Part shown: positions 1 through 9,420 of the stretch, in pieces
Layout of the letters: every line of letters begins with the position of its first letter
Numbering within the stretch: the first letter of the stretch is position 1
The notes under the pieces: model-generated
The model's database searches: none
Told to the model about the DNA's origin: nothing
The model's input: the letters and a program-made list of their open reading frames with translations, nothing else
Made by a program: the position numbers and the translations under genes
Origin: Tolypothrix sp. PCC 7910
GTDB taxonomy: Bacteria; Cyanobacteriota; Cyanobacteriia; Cyanobacteriales; Nostocaceae
Direction: 5' to 3'
Assembly (NCBI RefSeq): GCF_011769525.1
Contig: NZ_CP050440.1
Span: 2,543,501-2,607,500, forward strand
Length of the DNA: 64,000 bases

Positions 1-3000
1 CTGCTGAGTAGCACTCCAGCATACAGCCAAATCAATCCTGATAATACTTTAGGCTCAGAAAGTTCTCGCATTACACCCAATGTTGTAATTAATGGTGCAA
101 ATGCAGACAGAATTGACGGTGGTGCTGTACGTGGTAGTAATCTTTTTCATAGTTTTACTCAGTTTAATATTAATGATGGGCAACGAGTATATTTTGGCAA
201 CCCTGTGGGAGTACAAAATATTTTCACTAGGGTGACAGGCGGACAAGGCTCAAATATTTTGGGAACATTAGGAGTTATAGGAAGTGCCAATTTATTTCTC
301 ATCAATCCCAATGGCATTGTATTTGGTAAAAATGCTCAGTTAGATATTGGGGGAGCCTTTACAGCGACTACAGCAAATAGCTTACTCTTCCCCAATGGTG
401 TTGAGTTTAGTGCCACTAATACTCAAGCACCACCTTTATTAACTATCAATGTTCCAATTGGCTTGCAGTTTGGTTCTCAACCTGGAAGTATTAATAGCCA
501 AGCAGTTAATCTATTGTATGTTGGATCTGGTAGCACTCTAACATTTATGGGTGGTGAAATTGATTTGAATGGTAGTTTTTTATTCGCTCAAAATGGACAA
601 GTAAAATTGGCAGCAGTTGGTGGAGATACATCTGTTGGATTGAATGTTAATGGCTCATCATTGGATTTTAAATTACCAGAAAATTTTGGACGCTCACCCA
701 TTAATTTCACAAATAGCAGAATTATCGCTACAGGTGAAAATAGTGGTATTGAAATATTTGGTGGAAAAACTGGCTTAAGCGGAAATAGTTCATATCTATT
801 TAGTTCTAATGGCGGCTCTATTGTTGTTGATGCAACTCAATTGAAGTTAGACAACAACGCCGGAATTGCGAGCGCTACTAATGGTGCAGCTAAAGGTGGT
901 GATATTCAAATTCAAGCCAGCGATGCAGTAACTCTTACTAATCATGCACAGATTTTTTCCAATAATGCTGCTACAGGTGCGGGTGGTGACATTACTATCA
1001 ATGCCAGAGAAATCACAATTACTGGAGATGGAACAGTAAACAATAGTAGTGCAATTGCTACATTGAGCAGTGGTAAAGGTAATGGAGGAAATCTCACCTT
1101 CAATGCCAAGGAGTCAGCTAACTTCAATGGTGGTTTAATCGCCCTTAATACTAGCGCCGAAGGTAACGGAGGAAACTTAACTGTACGAGCTACAGATTCT
1201 GTCAATATCACTAACCAAGCTTTATTATCACTCGGCAGCTTTAGTTCCGGTTCAACAGGTAATCTGCGAATTGAAACTGGCACGTTGCGAGTTCAAAACA
1301 CTTTCTTAAAACAGGGGGGAATGAGAGTATTTGCATCTGATGGTGGAAGAGCCGGATCTATTTCCATTCAGGCTCGCAATGCGGTTGAGGTGGCTCAAAG
1401 TCAGATAGCTACATCAGGTATGATTATCACACCACCCGGAAGTAAAACTCAAGCAACACCAGGGGATGTCACTATTGAAACCCAGCGGCTAAATCTTAAA
1501 GATGGGGGTTCTATTAGTACAGCTACTAATTATGGCAATGCAAATGCAGCTAACATTTTAATTAAAGCTGGTGAATATGTAGAGATTAGCGGTGACAATA
1601 GCGGGGTATTAAGCAGCACAAGCAATGGCTCAGGAAATGGGGGTAATGTCACGATTGAAACACCTAGATTCACTGTAAGCCAAGGAGGAAAGGTAGATAC
1701 CTCATCCCTGCGAAGTACTGGGAATGCTGGAAATATTACCATCCGCGCCAAAGATGTGGACATAGATGGGTTCGTTTTTATACCCAAGGGACAGTTGCCT
1801 ACATCTGCTGTAGAAGCAATTTTATCTGACCCCATAACACAACAAGTTTTGTCCCAATTTGGGGGAATTTCTTCTGTAAGTGGCTTATCCTCAGATGTAC
1901 TTGAAGGTAAGGCAAATGTAAGAGGTGGCACCATAACTATTGACACAGAACGGTTGCGGTTGAGTAATGGTGGAAACATCTCTACTTCCGTACTTCTGGG
2001 ACAGGGACAAGGAGGTAATTTGGTGGTTCGTGCCACTGATTACATTGATATTACTGGGGTTGGGCCACAACTAATAAATGGTTCATTTAAACCATCAGGT
2101 TTATTTGCCGACTTGCAAACAGGAGGTATTGGTTCTGGGGGTGATATTGACATTACAACAGGAAGTTTAAACCTCAGCAATATGGGAGCAGTTTCTGCCA
2201 CCACATTCAGTCAAGGTAATGCAGGAAATATTGGAATTATCGCCAAGCAAATTGATTTACGCGGAATTAGTAAGATTGGTACTCAGGTTGACAGCGAAGC
2301 TAAAGGCCATGCAGGCAATATTAACATCAAAACTCAACTATTAAATGTACAAGAAGAATCGGAGATATCATCAGCAACCTTCGGAGATGGAAACGCGGGG
2401 AATTTAACAGTACAAGCTGATAATATTATCCTGACTGGTTCAAACGGTGAGTTTGCATCTGGCTTAGTATCGTCAGTTGAAGAAGGGGCTAACGGTAAAG
2501 GAGGCGATATAGATATTGCTAGTAATCGCCTGACTTTACTTGATGGGGCTGCAATTCAGTCTGCCAGTTTTGGTAGTGGTGACGCAGGAAATATTAAAAT
2601 TAATGCTAATTTTCTAGAGATTCTTGGTAAAGATAGTGCGATCGCATCTGTCACAAATGTAGGTAATGGTGGAAACATCATCCTCGAAATTGGTGATTTA
2701 TTATTGTTGCGTCGTGGTGCGTTCATTTCCACCACCGCAGGTAGGGCACAAGCAGGTGGCAATGGCGGTAACATCACTATCAATTCGCCTTTCATTGTTG
2801 CCGTACCCAACGAAGACAGCGATATCTTTGCTAATGCTTTCACTGGTAAAGGCGGTAATATTAACATCGGCACTCAGGCTATTTTTGGTATTGCAGCCCG
2901 TCCCAAGCCTACAAATCAAAGCGATATCACTGCAAGTTCTCAATTAGGCGTACAGGGACAAATCATCTTCACTCAACCACAAATCCAACCTCCACAAAAG

Positions 3001-3378
3001 CTCATCGAACTACCAACAGGATTAGTTGATGCGACTACAAAATTTGCCCAAACTTGCCCCAGAGGGACAAATGCAAAACCTTTGGGTAGCTTTGTCGTCA
3101 CGGGACGCGGTAGTTTACCACCCAATTCTTTTGAACCATTAACAGGTACAACTAGCCTCAGTCCCTTAGCTACTTTGGATGGGGAAAATGCTGATACTAA
3201 GCAGCGCATTGTTGAGACTGACGCACAGATGCAAGTATATGAGGGGAATTCCTCACAAATTGTTGAGGCGCAAGGTTTCGTGAAAACTGCTGACGGTAAG
3301 ATAATGCTAGTTGCCAAAGCGCCAACAGCAACACCTGCGGCTACAAGTAGTTCTGCGATGTGTCCAGTAGTTCAGTAA
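1..3378 (+). CDS. Filamentous haemagglutinin N-terminal domain protein (5' end outside window)
   Basis: The frame is open from base 1. The first visible residues (LLSSTPAYSQ) look like the end of a signal peptide, so only a short N-terminal part is missing. The N-terminal ~130 residues match the haemagglutination-activity (TPS secretion) domain, with VINGANADRIDGG, FHSFTQFNIN and FLINPNGIVFG motifs. The rest is a long Gly/Asn-rich right-handed beta-helix built from repeats such as GNGGNLTV and GDIDI. In this family the TPS domain is recognised by a TpsB/FhaC outer-membrane pore, and the beta-helix is exposed on the surface or released. No TpsB partner is in the window. The CHAT-TPR gene starts about 48 bp after the stop, so the two may be co-transcribed. 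Adhesin-like role is inferred. Confidence 0.85.
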   Translation: MLSSTPAYSQINPDNTLGSESSRITPNVVINGANADRIDGGAVRGSNLFHSFTQFNINDGQRVYFGNPVGVQNIFTRVTGGQGSNILGTLGVIGSANLFLINPNGIVFGKNAQLDIGGAFTATTANSLLFPNGVEFSATNTQAPPLLTINVPIGLQFGSQPGSINSQAVNLLYVGSGSTLTFMGGEIDLNGSFLFAQNGQVKLAAVGGDTSVGLNVNGSSLDFKLPENFGRSPINFTNSRIIATGENSGIEIFGGKTGLSGNSSYLFSSNGGSIVVDATQLKLDNNAGIASATNGAAKGGDIQIQASDAVTLTNHAQIFSNNAATGAGGDITINAREITITGDGTVNNSSAIATLSSGKGNGGNLTFNAKESANFNGGLIALNTSAEGNGGNLTVRATDSVNITNQALLSLGSFSSGSTGNLRIETGTLRVQNTFLKQGGMRVFASDGGRAGSISIQARNAVEVAQSQIATSGMIITPPGSKTQATPGDVTIETQRLNLKDGGSISTATNYGNANAANILIKAGEYVEISGDNSGVLSSTSNGSGNGGNVTIETPRFTVSQGGKVDTSSLRSTGNAGNITIRAKDVDIDGFVFIPKGQLPTSAVEAILSDPITQQVLSQFGGISSVSGLSSDVLEGKANVRGGTITIDTERLRLSNGGNISTSVLLGQGQGGNLVVRATDYIDITGVGPQLINGSFKPSGLFADLQTGGIGSGGDIDITTGSLNLSNMGAVSATTFSQGNAGNIGIIAKQIDLRGISKIGTQVDSEAKGHAGNINIKTQLLNVQEESEISSATFGDGNAGNLTVQADNIILTGSNGEFASGLVSSVEEGANGKGGDIDIASNRLTLLDGAAIQSASFGSGDAGNIKINANFLEILGKDSAIASVTNVGNGGNIILEIGDLLLLRRGAFISTTAGRAQAGGNGGNITINSPFIVAVPNEDSDIFANAFTGKGGNINIGTQAIFGIAARPKPTNQSDITASSQLGVQGQIIFTQPQIQPPQKLIELPTGLVDATTKFAQTCPRGTNAKPLGSFVVTGRGSLPPNSFEPLTGTTSLSPLATLDGENADTKQRIVETDAQMQVYEGNSSQIVEAQGFVKTADGKIMLVAKAPTATPAATSSSAMCPVVQ

Positions 3379-3425
3379 ACAATATTTTTTATTTCACGCA
3401 AAGGCGCAGAGGCGCAAAGAGGAAT

Positions 3426-6062
3426 ATGAAAAGGATTAAAAGGTTTGTGGTGTTGATGGCGATCGCACTTTTATTATCCATGACATCGCCAGGGTTAGCG
3501 CAAGTGACAAATATTGCTCAAGTTCCGAGTTTATCGGTGGAACAGCAGGCGCGAAATTCATACGCTAAAGGGCAGTTTACAGAGGCGGCGCAGTTGTTTC
3601 AACAAGCAGCTAAAGGTTATCAAGCTGCTAAAGATCCGATTCGTCAGGCGTTGAGTTTGAGTAATCTATCGCTGTGTTATCAACAGTTGGGACAGTGGGA
3701 TGATGCGAACCGGGCAATTACAGAAAGTGTTGATATTTTAAATACTATAAAAGATACAAAAGCAGAGAAATCATTGGCTTTGGCTCAAGCTTTAGATATT
3801 CGAGGTGGGTTACAATTAGCGCGCGGTCAAGCTGAGGCGGCTTTTAAATCTTGGGAAGGTGCGACATCTTTATATAGTCAGTTAAATAAACCAAATAAGG
3901 CGCTGACGAGTCAAGTTAACCAAGCACAGGCTTTTCAAAATTTAGGTCTTTATAAAAAAGCAATTTCTCTACTGGAAACAGCGTTAAAGTTACCGCAGAT
4001 TTATAATAATAATATTGAACAACTCAAGCCAGCGATAGAAAAAGTCGCTGCAACACCAGAAACAGCAACGGCGTTAAGAACTTTGGGTGAGTCGCTGCGG
4101 GTTGTGGGGAGTTTTGACCCAGCTAATTTAATTTTGTCACGCAGTTTAGCGATCGCACAGCAGTTAAAGTTACCTGAAATCGTTACTCTCAACCAAATCA
4201 GCCTCGGTAATCTCACCCGCGCGCAAATCAGCTTGAATAAAGCTAACAAGACTGAGATTGATCCTCAAACTGCACTCAATTACTACCAACAAGCCGCCGC
4301 TTCTGGAATACCAGATTTAAAGGTGCAAGCGCAAGTTAATCAACTCAGTTTGCTGGTGGAGACGAAGCAGTTAGATGCAGCCAAAGCATTGTTACCACAG
4401 GTACAACAACAAATTGCAGCGCTACCTGCTAGCCGGAGTGCGATCGCATCACGGGTAAATTTGGCGCAAACAATGATACAAATGCAAAAGCAAGCAGTTG
4501 GGCAGATTGACTGGGAAGAAATCGCTAAACTGCTGGCAATAGCAGTGAAACAAGCCAAAGATTTAGGAGATGTACGGATACAAGCTGATGCCATAGGTAG
4601 TTTAGGTCATGTTTACGAACAGAAACAACAGTGGGCAGATGCAGAAAAATTAACTCAACAAGCAGTGCAATTAGGGCAACAAATCAACGCTGGAGATATC
4701 GCCTACCGTTGGCAATGGCAATTAGGTAGAGTGTTGAAAGCTCAAGATAAAACAGAAAGTGCGATCGCAGCTTATAAAGAAGCCGTCGGTACAATCAAAT
4801 CTCTCCGTGCAGACTTAGCCGCCGCTAATCCCGATTTGCAATTTTCCTTCCGCGAAGCCGTTGAACCTATTCACCGTCAACTCGTCGCCTTGCTTGTAGA
4901 ATCAAATCAAAAAGATAATTTAAAGACAGCGCGAGATGTGATTGAAGGGTTGCAATTAGTCGAACTCGATAACTTTTTCCGCGAAGCTTGTCTGAATGGA
5001 AACCCGGCACAAATAGATCAAGTTGATAGAAAAGCCGCAGTCATTTACCCGATTATTCTAGAAAATCAACTCGCAATTATTGCCAGTTTACCCAACTCCC
5101 AAAACAAAGCCGAAACCAAAGATAGCCGCGATTTTCGCTACTATAAAACTCCTATCAGCCGCGACGAAATTGAGAAGCGCGCATCTCGTCTCCGCAGAAG
5201 TCTAAACCAAGATACAGTACTTGACCTGACACTGCCGCAACTGCAAAAAATGTATGATTTAGTAGTTCGCCCAGAAGCAGAGGACTTAGCCGCGAGTCAG
5301 GTAGAGACATTGGTATTTGTCTTAGATGGAGTTTTGCGGAACATTCCCATAGCAGCACTGCATGATGGTAAACAATATCTTGTGGAGAAATACAGCATAG
5401 CTCTCACACCAGGATTACAATTATTAGCACCGCGATCGCTAAAACAAGAACGCTTAGGAGCCTTGGTCGGTGGACTGAGTGAAGCGCGTTCGGGATTTGA
5501 AGCCCTACCCAATGTTGAGCAAGAAGTCAAAAAAATCAAATCGGAACTACCTGCTGAAGTTCTAATTAACCAAAAATTTACTAGTTCCGCCTTTCAATCT
5601 CAAATTGCTGCAGTTTCTTTCCCCATTGTTCATTTAGCAACCCACGGACAATTTAGTTCCCAAGCCGATGAAACATTTATTCTCACCTGGGATGGCAAAA
5701 TCAAAGTTAACGAACTCAGTGGTGTATTAAAAACAGTCGAAGTATCCCGCAGCAACTCCCTGGAACTTCTAGTACTCAGCGCTTGCGAAACCGCAGCCGG
5801 TGATGATCGTTCCGCCCTAGGATTAGCAGGTGTAGCAGTACGTTCTGGCGCACGAAGTACAGTAGCAACTCTCTGGCGCGTTGATGATCAAGCAACCGCA
5901 CAACTCATGAGCAACTTTTACGATCAACTAGTCAAAGCCAAGCAAACAGGTATCTCCAAGGCCGAAGCCCTGCGACTTGCTCAAATTGCCATTTTAAAGA
6001 ACCCAGACTATCAATCACCCTACTTCTGGGGAGCCTTTGTATTGCTAGGAAATTGGACTTAG
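3426..6062 (+). CDS. Secreted TPR-repeat CHAT-domain (caspase-like) protein
   Basis: I chose the ATG that follows an AGAGGAAT ribosome site and begins a clear signal peptide (MKRIKRFVVLMAIALLLSMT, cleavage near GLAQ). An upstream in-frame start exists at 3360, overlapping the previous gene, but it would bury the signal peptide. Residues ~40-480 are TPR-like helical repeats. The C-terminal ~330 residues are a CHAT peptidase domain with the His-Cys dyad visible in HLATHGQ (His ~740) and LSACETAAG (Cys ~787), and the GLAGVAVRSGARSTVATLW block. CHAT proteins are caspase-fold proteases. Many cyanobacterial genomes place them next to FHA-type secreted proteins, as here. Substrate unknown. Confidence 0.88.
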   Translation: MKRIKRFVVLMAIALLLSMTSPGLAQVTNIAQVPSLSVEQQARNSYAKGQFTEAAQLFQQAAKGYQAAKDPIRQALSLSNLSLCYQQLGQWDDANRAITESVDILNTIKDTKAEKSLALAQALDIRGGLQLARGQAEAAFKSWEGATSLYSQLNKPNKALTSQVNQAQAFQNLGLYKKAISLLETALKLPQIYNNNIEQLKPAIEKVAATPETATALRTLGESLRVVGSFDPANLILSRSLAIAQQLKLPEIVTLNQISLGNLTRAQISLNKANKTEIDPQTALNYYQQAAASGIPDLKVQAQVNQLSLLVETKQLDAAKALLPQVQQQIAALPASRSAIASRVNLAQTMIQMQKQAVGQIDWEEIAKLLAIAVKQAKDLGDVRIQADAIGSLGHVYEQKQQWADAEKLTQQAVQLGQQINAGDIAYRWQWQLGRVLKAQDKTESAIAAYKEAVGTIKSLRADLAAANPDLQFSFREAVEPIHRQLVALLVESNQKDNLKTARDVIEGLQLVELDNFFREACLNGNPAQIDQVDRKAAVIYPIILENQLAIIASLPNSQNKAETKDSRDFRYYKTPISRDEIEKRASRLRRSLNQDTVLDLTLPQLQKMYDLVVRPEAEDLAASQVETLVFVLDGVLRNIPIAALHDGKQYLVEKYSIALTPGLQLLAPRSLKQERLGALVGGLSEARSGFEALPNVEQEVKKIKSELPAEVLINQKFTSSAFQSQIAAVSFPIVHLATHGQFSSQADETFILTWDGKIKVNELSGVLKTVEVSRSNSLELLVLSACETAAGDDRSALGLAGVAVRSGARSTVATLWRVDDQATAQLMSNFYDQLVKAKQTGISKAEALRLAQIAILKNPDYQSPYFWGAFVLLGNWT

Positions 6063-6079
6063 TCGTCCTTGCATCGCGT

Positions 6080-6260
6080 ACATTAACAATGTGACCCTAT
6101 ACATTAACAATGTAAGTCGATACATTAACAATGTGATCCTATACATTAACAATGTAAGTCGATACATTAACAATGTGATCCTATACAATCGCAATGTAAA
6201 TCGATGCATTAACAATGTTACGCGATACAATCGCAATGTAAGTCGATACATTAACATTAC
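6080..6260 (+). repeat. Nine-copy 21-bp tandem repeat with palindromic core
   Basis: Copies of a 13-base core ACATTAACAATGT (or ACAATCGCAATGT) start at 6080, 6101, 6122, 6143, 6164, 6185, 6206, 6227 and 6248, a strict 21-bp period. The core is an inverted repeat with 5-bp arms around 3 bases. The linkers alternate between GACCCTAT/GATCCTAT and AAGTCGAT. The array begins 17 bp after the CHAT gene stop. Confidence 0.9.
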
Positions 6261-6333
6261 AGGCTAATATTCCCGAATAAGGACGCAGGATTGCAGAGGA
6301 AGCAGAGGAAGCAGGGGTGCAGGGGGAGAATAA

Positions 6334-6389
6334 ATTACCCATTACCAATTACCCATTACCAATTACCAATTACCCATTACCAATTACCA
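6334..6389 (+). repeat. Heptameric tandem repeat, ATTACC(C/A) x8
   Basis: Eight consecutive 7-bp units alternate ATTACCC and ATTACCA. This is an STRR-type heptamer repeat as found between genes in filamentous cyanobacteria. The whole 6063-6496 gap holds the 21-bp array, this repeat and C/A-rich low-complexity DNA. I see no gene in it. Confidence 0.85.
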
Positions 6390-6496
6390 AACACCCAATG
6401 CCCCATGCCCCATCCCCCATGCCCATTCCCAATACTGCATAAGTCTCCCCCACCCAGAACTATAAGAAATTAGCTGAAAGTTACGGAGGGATTACC

Positions 6497-7435
6497 TTGC
6501 TAGAAGATCTGTATACACCGGAACAACTCAGTCAGATGCATCAGCAGTTGTGGCAGTGCGTCTTGGAATTTGCTAATCTTTCAGCCGCGCAAGAACGCAA
6601 CCGCATTGCGCGAGAGTTACATGATTCTCTCGGACACGCCCTCACAGCGCTGAACATTCAATTACAAACAGCAAGTAAACTTTGCAAACCCGATCCCAAT
6701 CAAGCCCAAGAGTTTCTGGATGAAGCACATAAATTAGTTGCGATCGCAACTCAAGAAGTGCGGCAATCGGTGAAAGCTTTACGCAGCGATCCCCTGGCTG
6801 GCAAATCTCTCGAAACTCTTATTGAATCGTTAGTCCGCGATTTTCATCTAACCACTGGGATTGTACCCGAAGTTGAGATGAATTTAGCGATCGCTTTATC
6901 GCCACACTTCACTGCTCCTCTTTATCGCATTATCCAAGAAGCACTCAACAATATTCGTAAATATGCCCAAGCAACGGCAGTACAAATTCATCTTTCCACA
7001 ACAGCAAATGGAGTATATTTAACCATTCAAGATAACGGACGGGGATTTGATGCCCAAAAAGTAGCCAATGGTTACGGACTGCGGGGAATGCAAGAACGCA
7101 TCGCTGTTTTACAAGGACATTTTCAATTAGTATCGCAGCCTGGAGCAGGTTGTTGCATAACTGTTGAAATCCCTATGCAAATATATAATATTCACGAAAT
7201 AACTAATAATTTAGGTGCAATTCGGGAACTACCACAACTCCCCCAAATGCCTCATAAATTAGATGAAATACCCGAAATACCTCAAATACCTCAAATACAA
7301 GAACTATCAAACATATCACTAATACCTGAAATATCTATTCCCCTAGAATCAAAGCCCATACTCCAATACCAACAAGTAACAATTGGTGAATGGCAACCGC
7401 TCAATTTACATGAATGGTTAGAAGATAGGGGTTAG
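6497..7435 (+). CDS. NarL-type sensor histidine kinase (HisKA_3/HATPase_c), soluble
   Basis: TTG start with a GGAGGG ribosome site 6 bp upstream. The H-box RNRIARELHDSLGH (phospho-acceptor His42) is typical of the NarX/DegS HisKA_3 dimerisation domain. The ATPase domain follows with the N-box EALNNIRKYA, the DNGRGFD G1 box and GYGLRGMQER. There is no membrane segment or PAS/GAF input domain, so the signal must come from a partner or the ~30-residue N-terminus. The C-terminal ~80 residues are a Pro/Ile-rich tail with EIPQIPQIP-type repeats outside the kinase core. It heads a three-gene group with a kinase-like fragment and a NarL-type regulator, its likely phosphotransfer partner. Confidence 0.9.
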   Translation: MLEDLYTPEQLSQMHQQLWQCVLEFANLSAAQERNRIARELHDSLGHALTALNIQLQTASKLCKPDPNQAQEFLDEAHKLVAIATQEVRQSVKALRSDPLAGKSLETLIESLVRDFHLTTGIVPEVEMNLAIALSPHFTAPLYRIIQEALNNIRKYAQATAVQIHLSTTANGVYLTIQDNGRGFDAQKVANGYGLRGMQERIAVLQGHFQLVSQPGAGCCITVEIPMQIYNIHEITNNLGAIRELPQLPQMPHKLDEIPEIPQIPQIQELSNISLIPEISIPLESKPILQYQQVTIGEWQPLNLHEWLEDRG

Positions 7436-7523
7436 GGACTGGGGATTGGGGAACTCGGGGCCCCCTCTGGGGATAAGGGGTAATGGGGACTGGTGACTGG
7501 GGAATGAGAGAAATCTTTCTTAC

Positions 7524-7579
7524 TAATGACAAATGACAAATGACAAATGACAAATGACAAATCACAAATCACAAATGAC
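7524..7579 (+). repeat. Heptameric tandem repeat, AAATGAC x8
   Basis: Eight 7-bp units, AAATGAC with AAATCAC variants, lie in the 7436-7745 gap between the two kinase-like genes. Just before them is a G-rich low-complexity stretch (GGGACTGGGGATTGGGG type). No gene or terminator is evident in this gap. Confidence 0.85.
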
Positions 7580-7745
7580 CAACCTACAACTTTGGTCTGA
7601 CTCCTAAAGATAACCTCATACTTTTTATCTATCCCAGCGATTGACTCTCAACTAAAGTAGGAAAAACTCAACAATAGATAGTCAAATAATTAAAATCAGG
7701 CTTTAATTATGCATATAACCTTTTTTAAATCACAGCGCCAAATAT

Positions 7746-8201
7746 ATGATTCCTGTTCTGTTGTTGACACTGGGGTGCTTGATACTAGTTTGGCAATTAG
7801 TAAATGCACGATCAATATATCGAGAGAAATCTCAACAATTAGTTTTAATTAAAGATAAAAATTATGAATTAATTAATTTGTATAAAGGCTTAGGTCAGTC
7901 GATGATGGCTTTAAATATCCAACTGCAAGCAGCGCAAAAACTGTGGGCAGTCAAACCAATGGAAGCACAAGAATCGCTGACTGAAGCTTACCAATTAAGT
8001 GGAGAATTGATGAGAGAAGTCCGACAAATTGTCAGAAGTATGGATACAGTAAATACTGTAGTTTGCTTAGAGTCAAACCCAAGCCAAGATTTCCAAAATT
8101 GTTGGACTTACTTTATTCAACCCACCTATGAAAAATCTGATATACTGCCCAATATCAGGCTTTTAGTCTCAGAAAATAGAAAAATTAACCATGACCAATA
8201 A
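7746..8201 (+). CDS. Membrane-anchored histidine-kinase-like fragment lacking the phospho-acceptor His
   Basis: A single N-terminal hydrophobic segment (residues 2-19, IPVLLLTLGCLILVW) is followed by a region clearly related to the dimerisation domain of the upstream kinase. The shared block MALNIQLQAAQKL corresponds to TALNIQLQTASKL there. The H-box is destroyed: ELHDSLGH in the kinase aligns with NLYKGLGQ here, so His is replaced by Tyr46 and the next Asp by Lys. There is no ATPase domain, and the protein ends ~60 residues after the dimerisation helices. It could be a decayed kinase or a regulatory subunit that pairs with the intact kinase. Its place between kinase and regulator favours retention. 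Function not established. Confidence 0.7.
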   Translation: MIPVLLLTLGCLILVWQLVNARSIYREKSQQLVLIKDKNYELINLYKGLGQSMMALNIQLQAAQKLWAVKPMEAQESLTEAYQLSGELMREVRQIVRSMDTVNTVVCLESNPSQDFQNCWTYFIQPTYEKSDILPNIRLLVSENRKINHDQ

Positions 8202-8260
8202 CAAAAATATTTAACTTTTGTAATTGGTCTCTACAATCTTAAAACCCAAAATCCAAAATT

Positions 8261-8914
8261 ATGATGATTCGCTTATTACTTGTAGATGACCAAAGTTTAG
8301 TTCGCCAAGGTCTGAAAGCAATGCTGAGTTTAGAATCAGACTTAGAAATTGTGGGTATGGCAGAAAATGGAGAAGAGGCAATTGCACAAGTTGAACAATT
8401 ACAACCAGATGTTGTATTAATGGATGTGCGAATGCCAGTGATGAATGGTGCCACTGCTACCCGTATCATCTGTGAAAAATTTCCTCAAGTCAAAGTTTTA
8501 GTTTTAAGTACTTACGATGATGACCATGATGTGAATGAAGCCATTCGCTCTGGTGCAAAAGGTTATCTTTTAAAAGATATGCCTTCAGAAGAACTTGTTA
8601 ACGCGATTCGCAGCGTTCATCGCGGATATGCACAACTTGCACCTGGGCTGTTAGAGAGAGTGATTATGCAAAAACAAGCCCAACCAACGCCTCCTCAACC
8701 TGTTCATCCAGCATTATCTTCATTAACACCCAGAGAATTAGATGTAGCGAAGTTAGTTGCAGTTGGTGCAACGAATCAAGAAATCGCTCAACAGCTATTT
8801 ATTTCAGAAAGTACAGTTAAAACGCATATTAATAGCATTTTTAATCGCCTGAACATTAAAAATCGCGCCCAACTAGCGATTTATGCCAATTCTGTTTGTT
8901 CACCTGGCCTATAA
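8261..8914 (+). CDS. NarL/LuxR-family response regulator
   Basis: The receiver domain occupies residues 3-120, with acidic pocket D9-D10, phospho-acceptor D55 (LMDVRMP), switch T84 and K105 (GYLLKD). The C-terminal LuxR-type helix-turn-helix has the usual LTPRELDVAKLVAVGATNQE block and ESTVKTHINSIFNRL recognition helix. All phosphotransfer residues are intact. It lies 59 bp after the kinase-like fragment, so the three genes probably form one signalling unit. ATG at 8261 and 8264 are both possible; no strong ribosome site is seen. Target promoters unknown. Confidence 0.93.
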   Translation: MMIRLLLVDDQSLVRQGLKAMLSLESDLEIVGMAENGEEAIAQVEQLQPDVVLMDVRMPVMNGATATRIICEKFPQVKVLVLSTYDDDHDVNEAIRSGAKGYLLKDMPSEELVNAIRSVHRGYAQLAPGLLERVIMQKQAQPTPPQPVHPALSSLTPRELDVAKLVAVGATNQEIAQQLFISESTVKTHINSIFNRLNIKNRAQLAIYANSVCSPGL

Positions 8915-9420
8915 AAATTTTCTATTAAAACTATTCAAAAATATTTGCGATTAGTGACTGAGTACTGGTATATTCAGGGAAAAGGTTTGGCTAGTTACCA
9001 AACCTTGTCAATAGAAGTGAAAGACTCAAGTCAATTAAATCATTCTTACCAATTGCGAGTAAATCTGCCTTAAGGATGTATGCAAAGAATTTAGAAGCTG
9101 CTATGGGGATGTGTAAGTAAAAGTTTTGCGATCGCCTAGCAATACTGAACATCTCTTAGAAGTGGCTGGAGGCTTTAGCATTACTAAACCCCTTTACGAA
9201 ATTGCTTCCCCTGCTCCTCTGCTTCCGGTTTTCCCCTTAACTCAACTCGTTGGTTGTGAAGGAAATCTCATTGATAGACAACATCAGCTGGTTGGTTATG
9301 AAGGAGCCGATGTTCTCTATGGATGAGTACTTGTTGGTAACCAAAGCTGATTTTGCAAAAGCGATCGCCTCCTATATTGTGGAATAGTAGAAGGCTTCTC
9401 GACTAAAACAATGTTCTCAC
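8915..9420. other. 506-bp gap without a convincing gene
   Basis: A 40-codon GTG-started frame (8954-9073) and a 66-codon TTG-started frame (9126-9326) are open, but neither has a ribosome site or a recognisable product. The second would start inside a GCGATCGC site. It could be eroded coding sequence. No terminator hairpin with a T-tract is evident. Confidence 0.4.

Noticed and set aside
6045-6257. Minus-strand frame of 70 codons with repeating MYRLTLL/LYRVTLL
   Set aside because: It is only the translation of the 21-bp tandem repeat (21 is a multiple of three, so any frame stays open).
6080-6260. Possible CRISPR array
   Set aside because: The repeats have 13-bp cores and near-constant 8-bp linkers, with no unique spacers of 30-40 bp and no cas genes.
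6291-6473. 60-codon plus-strand frame (PITHYQLPITHYQLP)
   Set aside because: Translation of the ATTACC heptamer repeat and flanking low-complexity DNA.
9126-9326. 66-codon frame after the response regulator
   Set aside because: TTG start within a GCGATCGC site, no ribosome site, no recognisable product.
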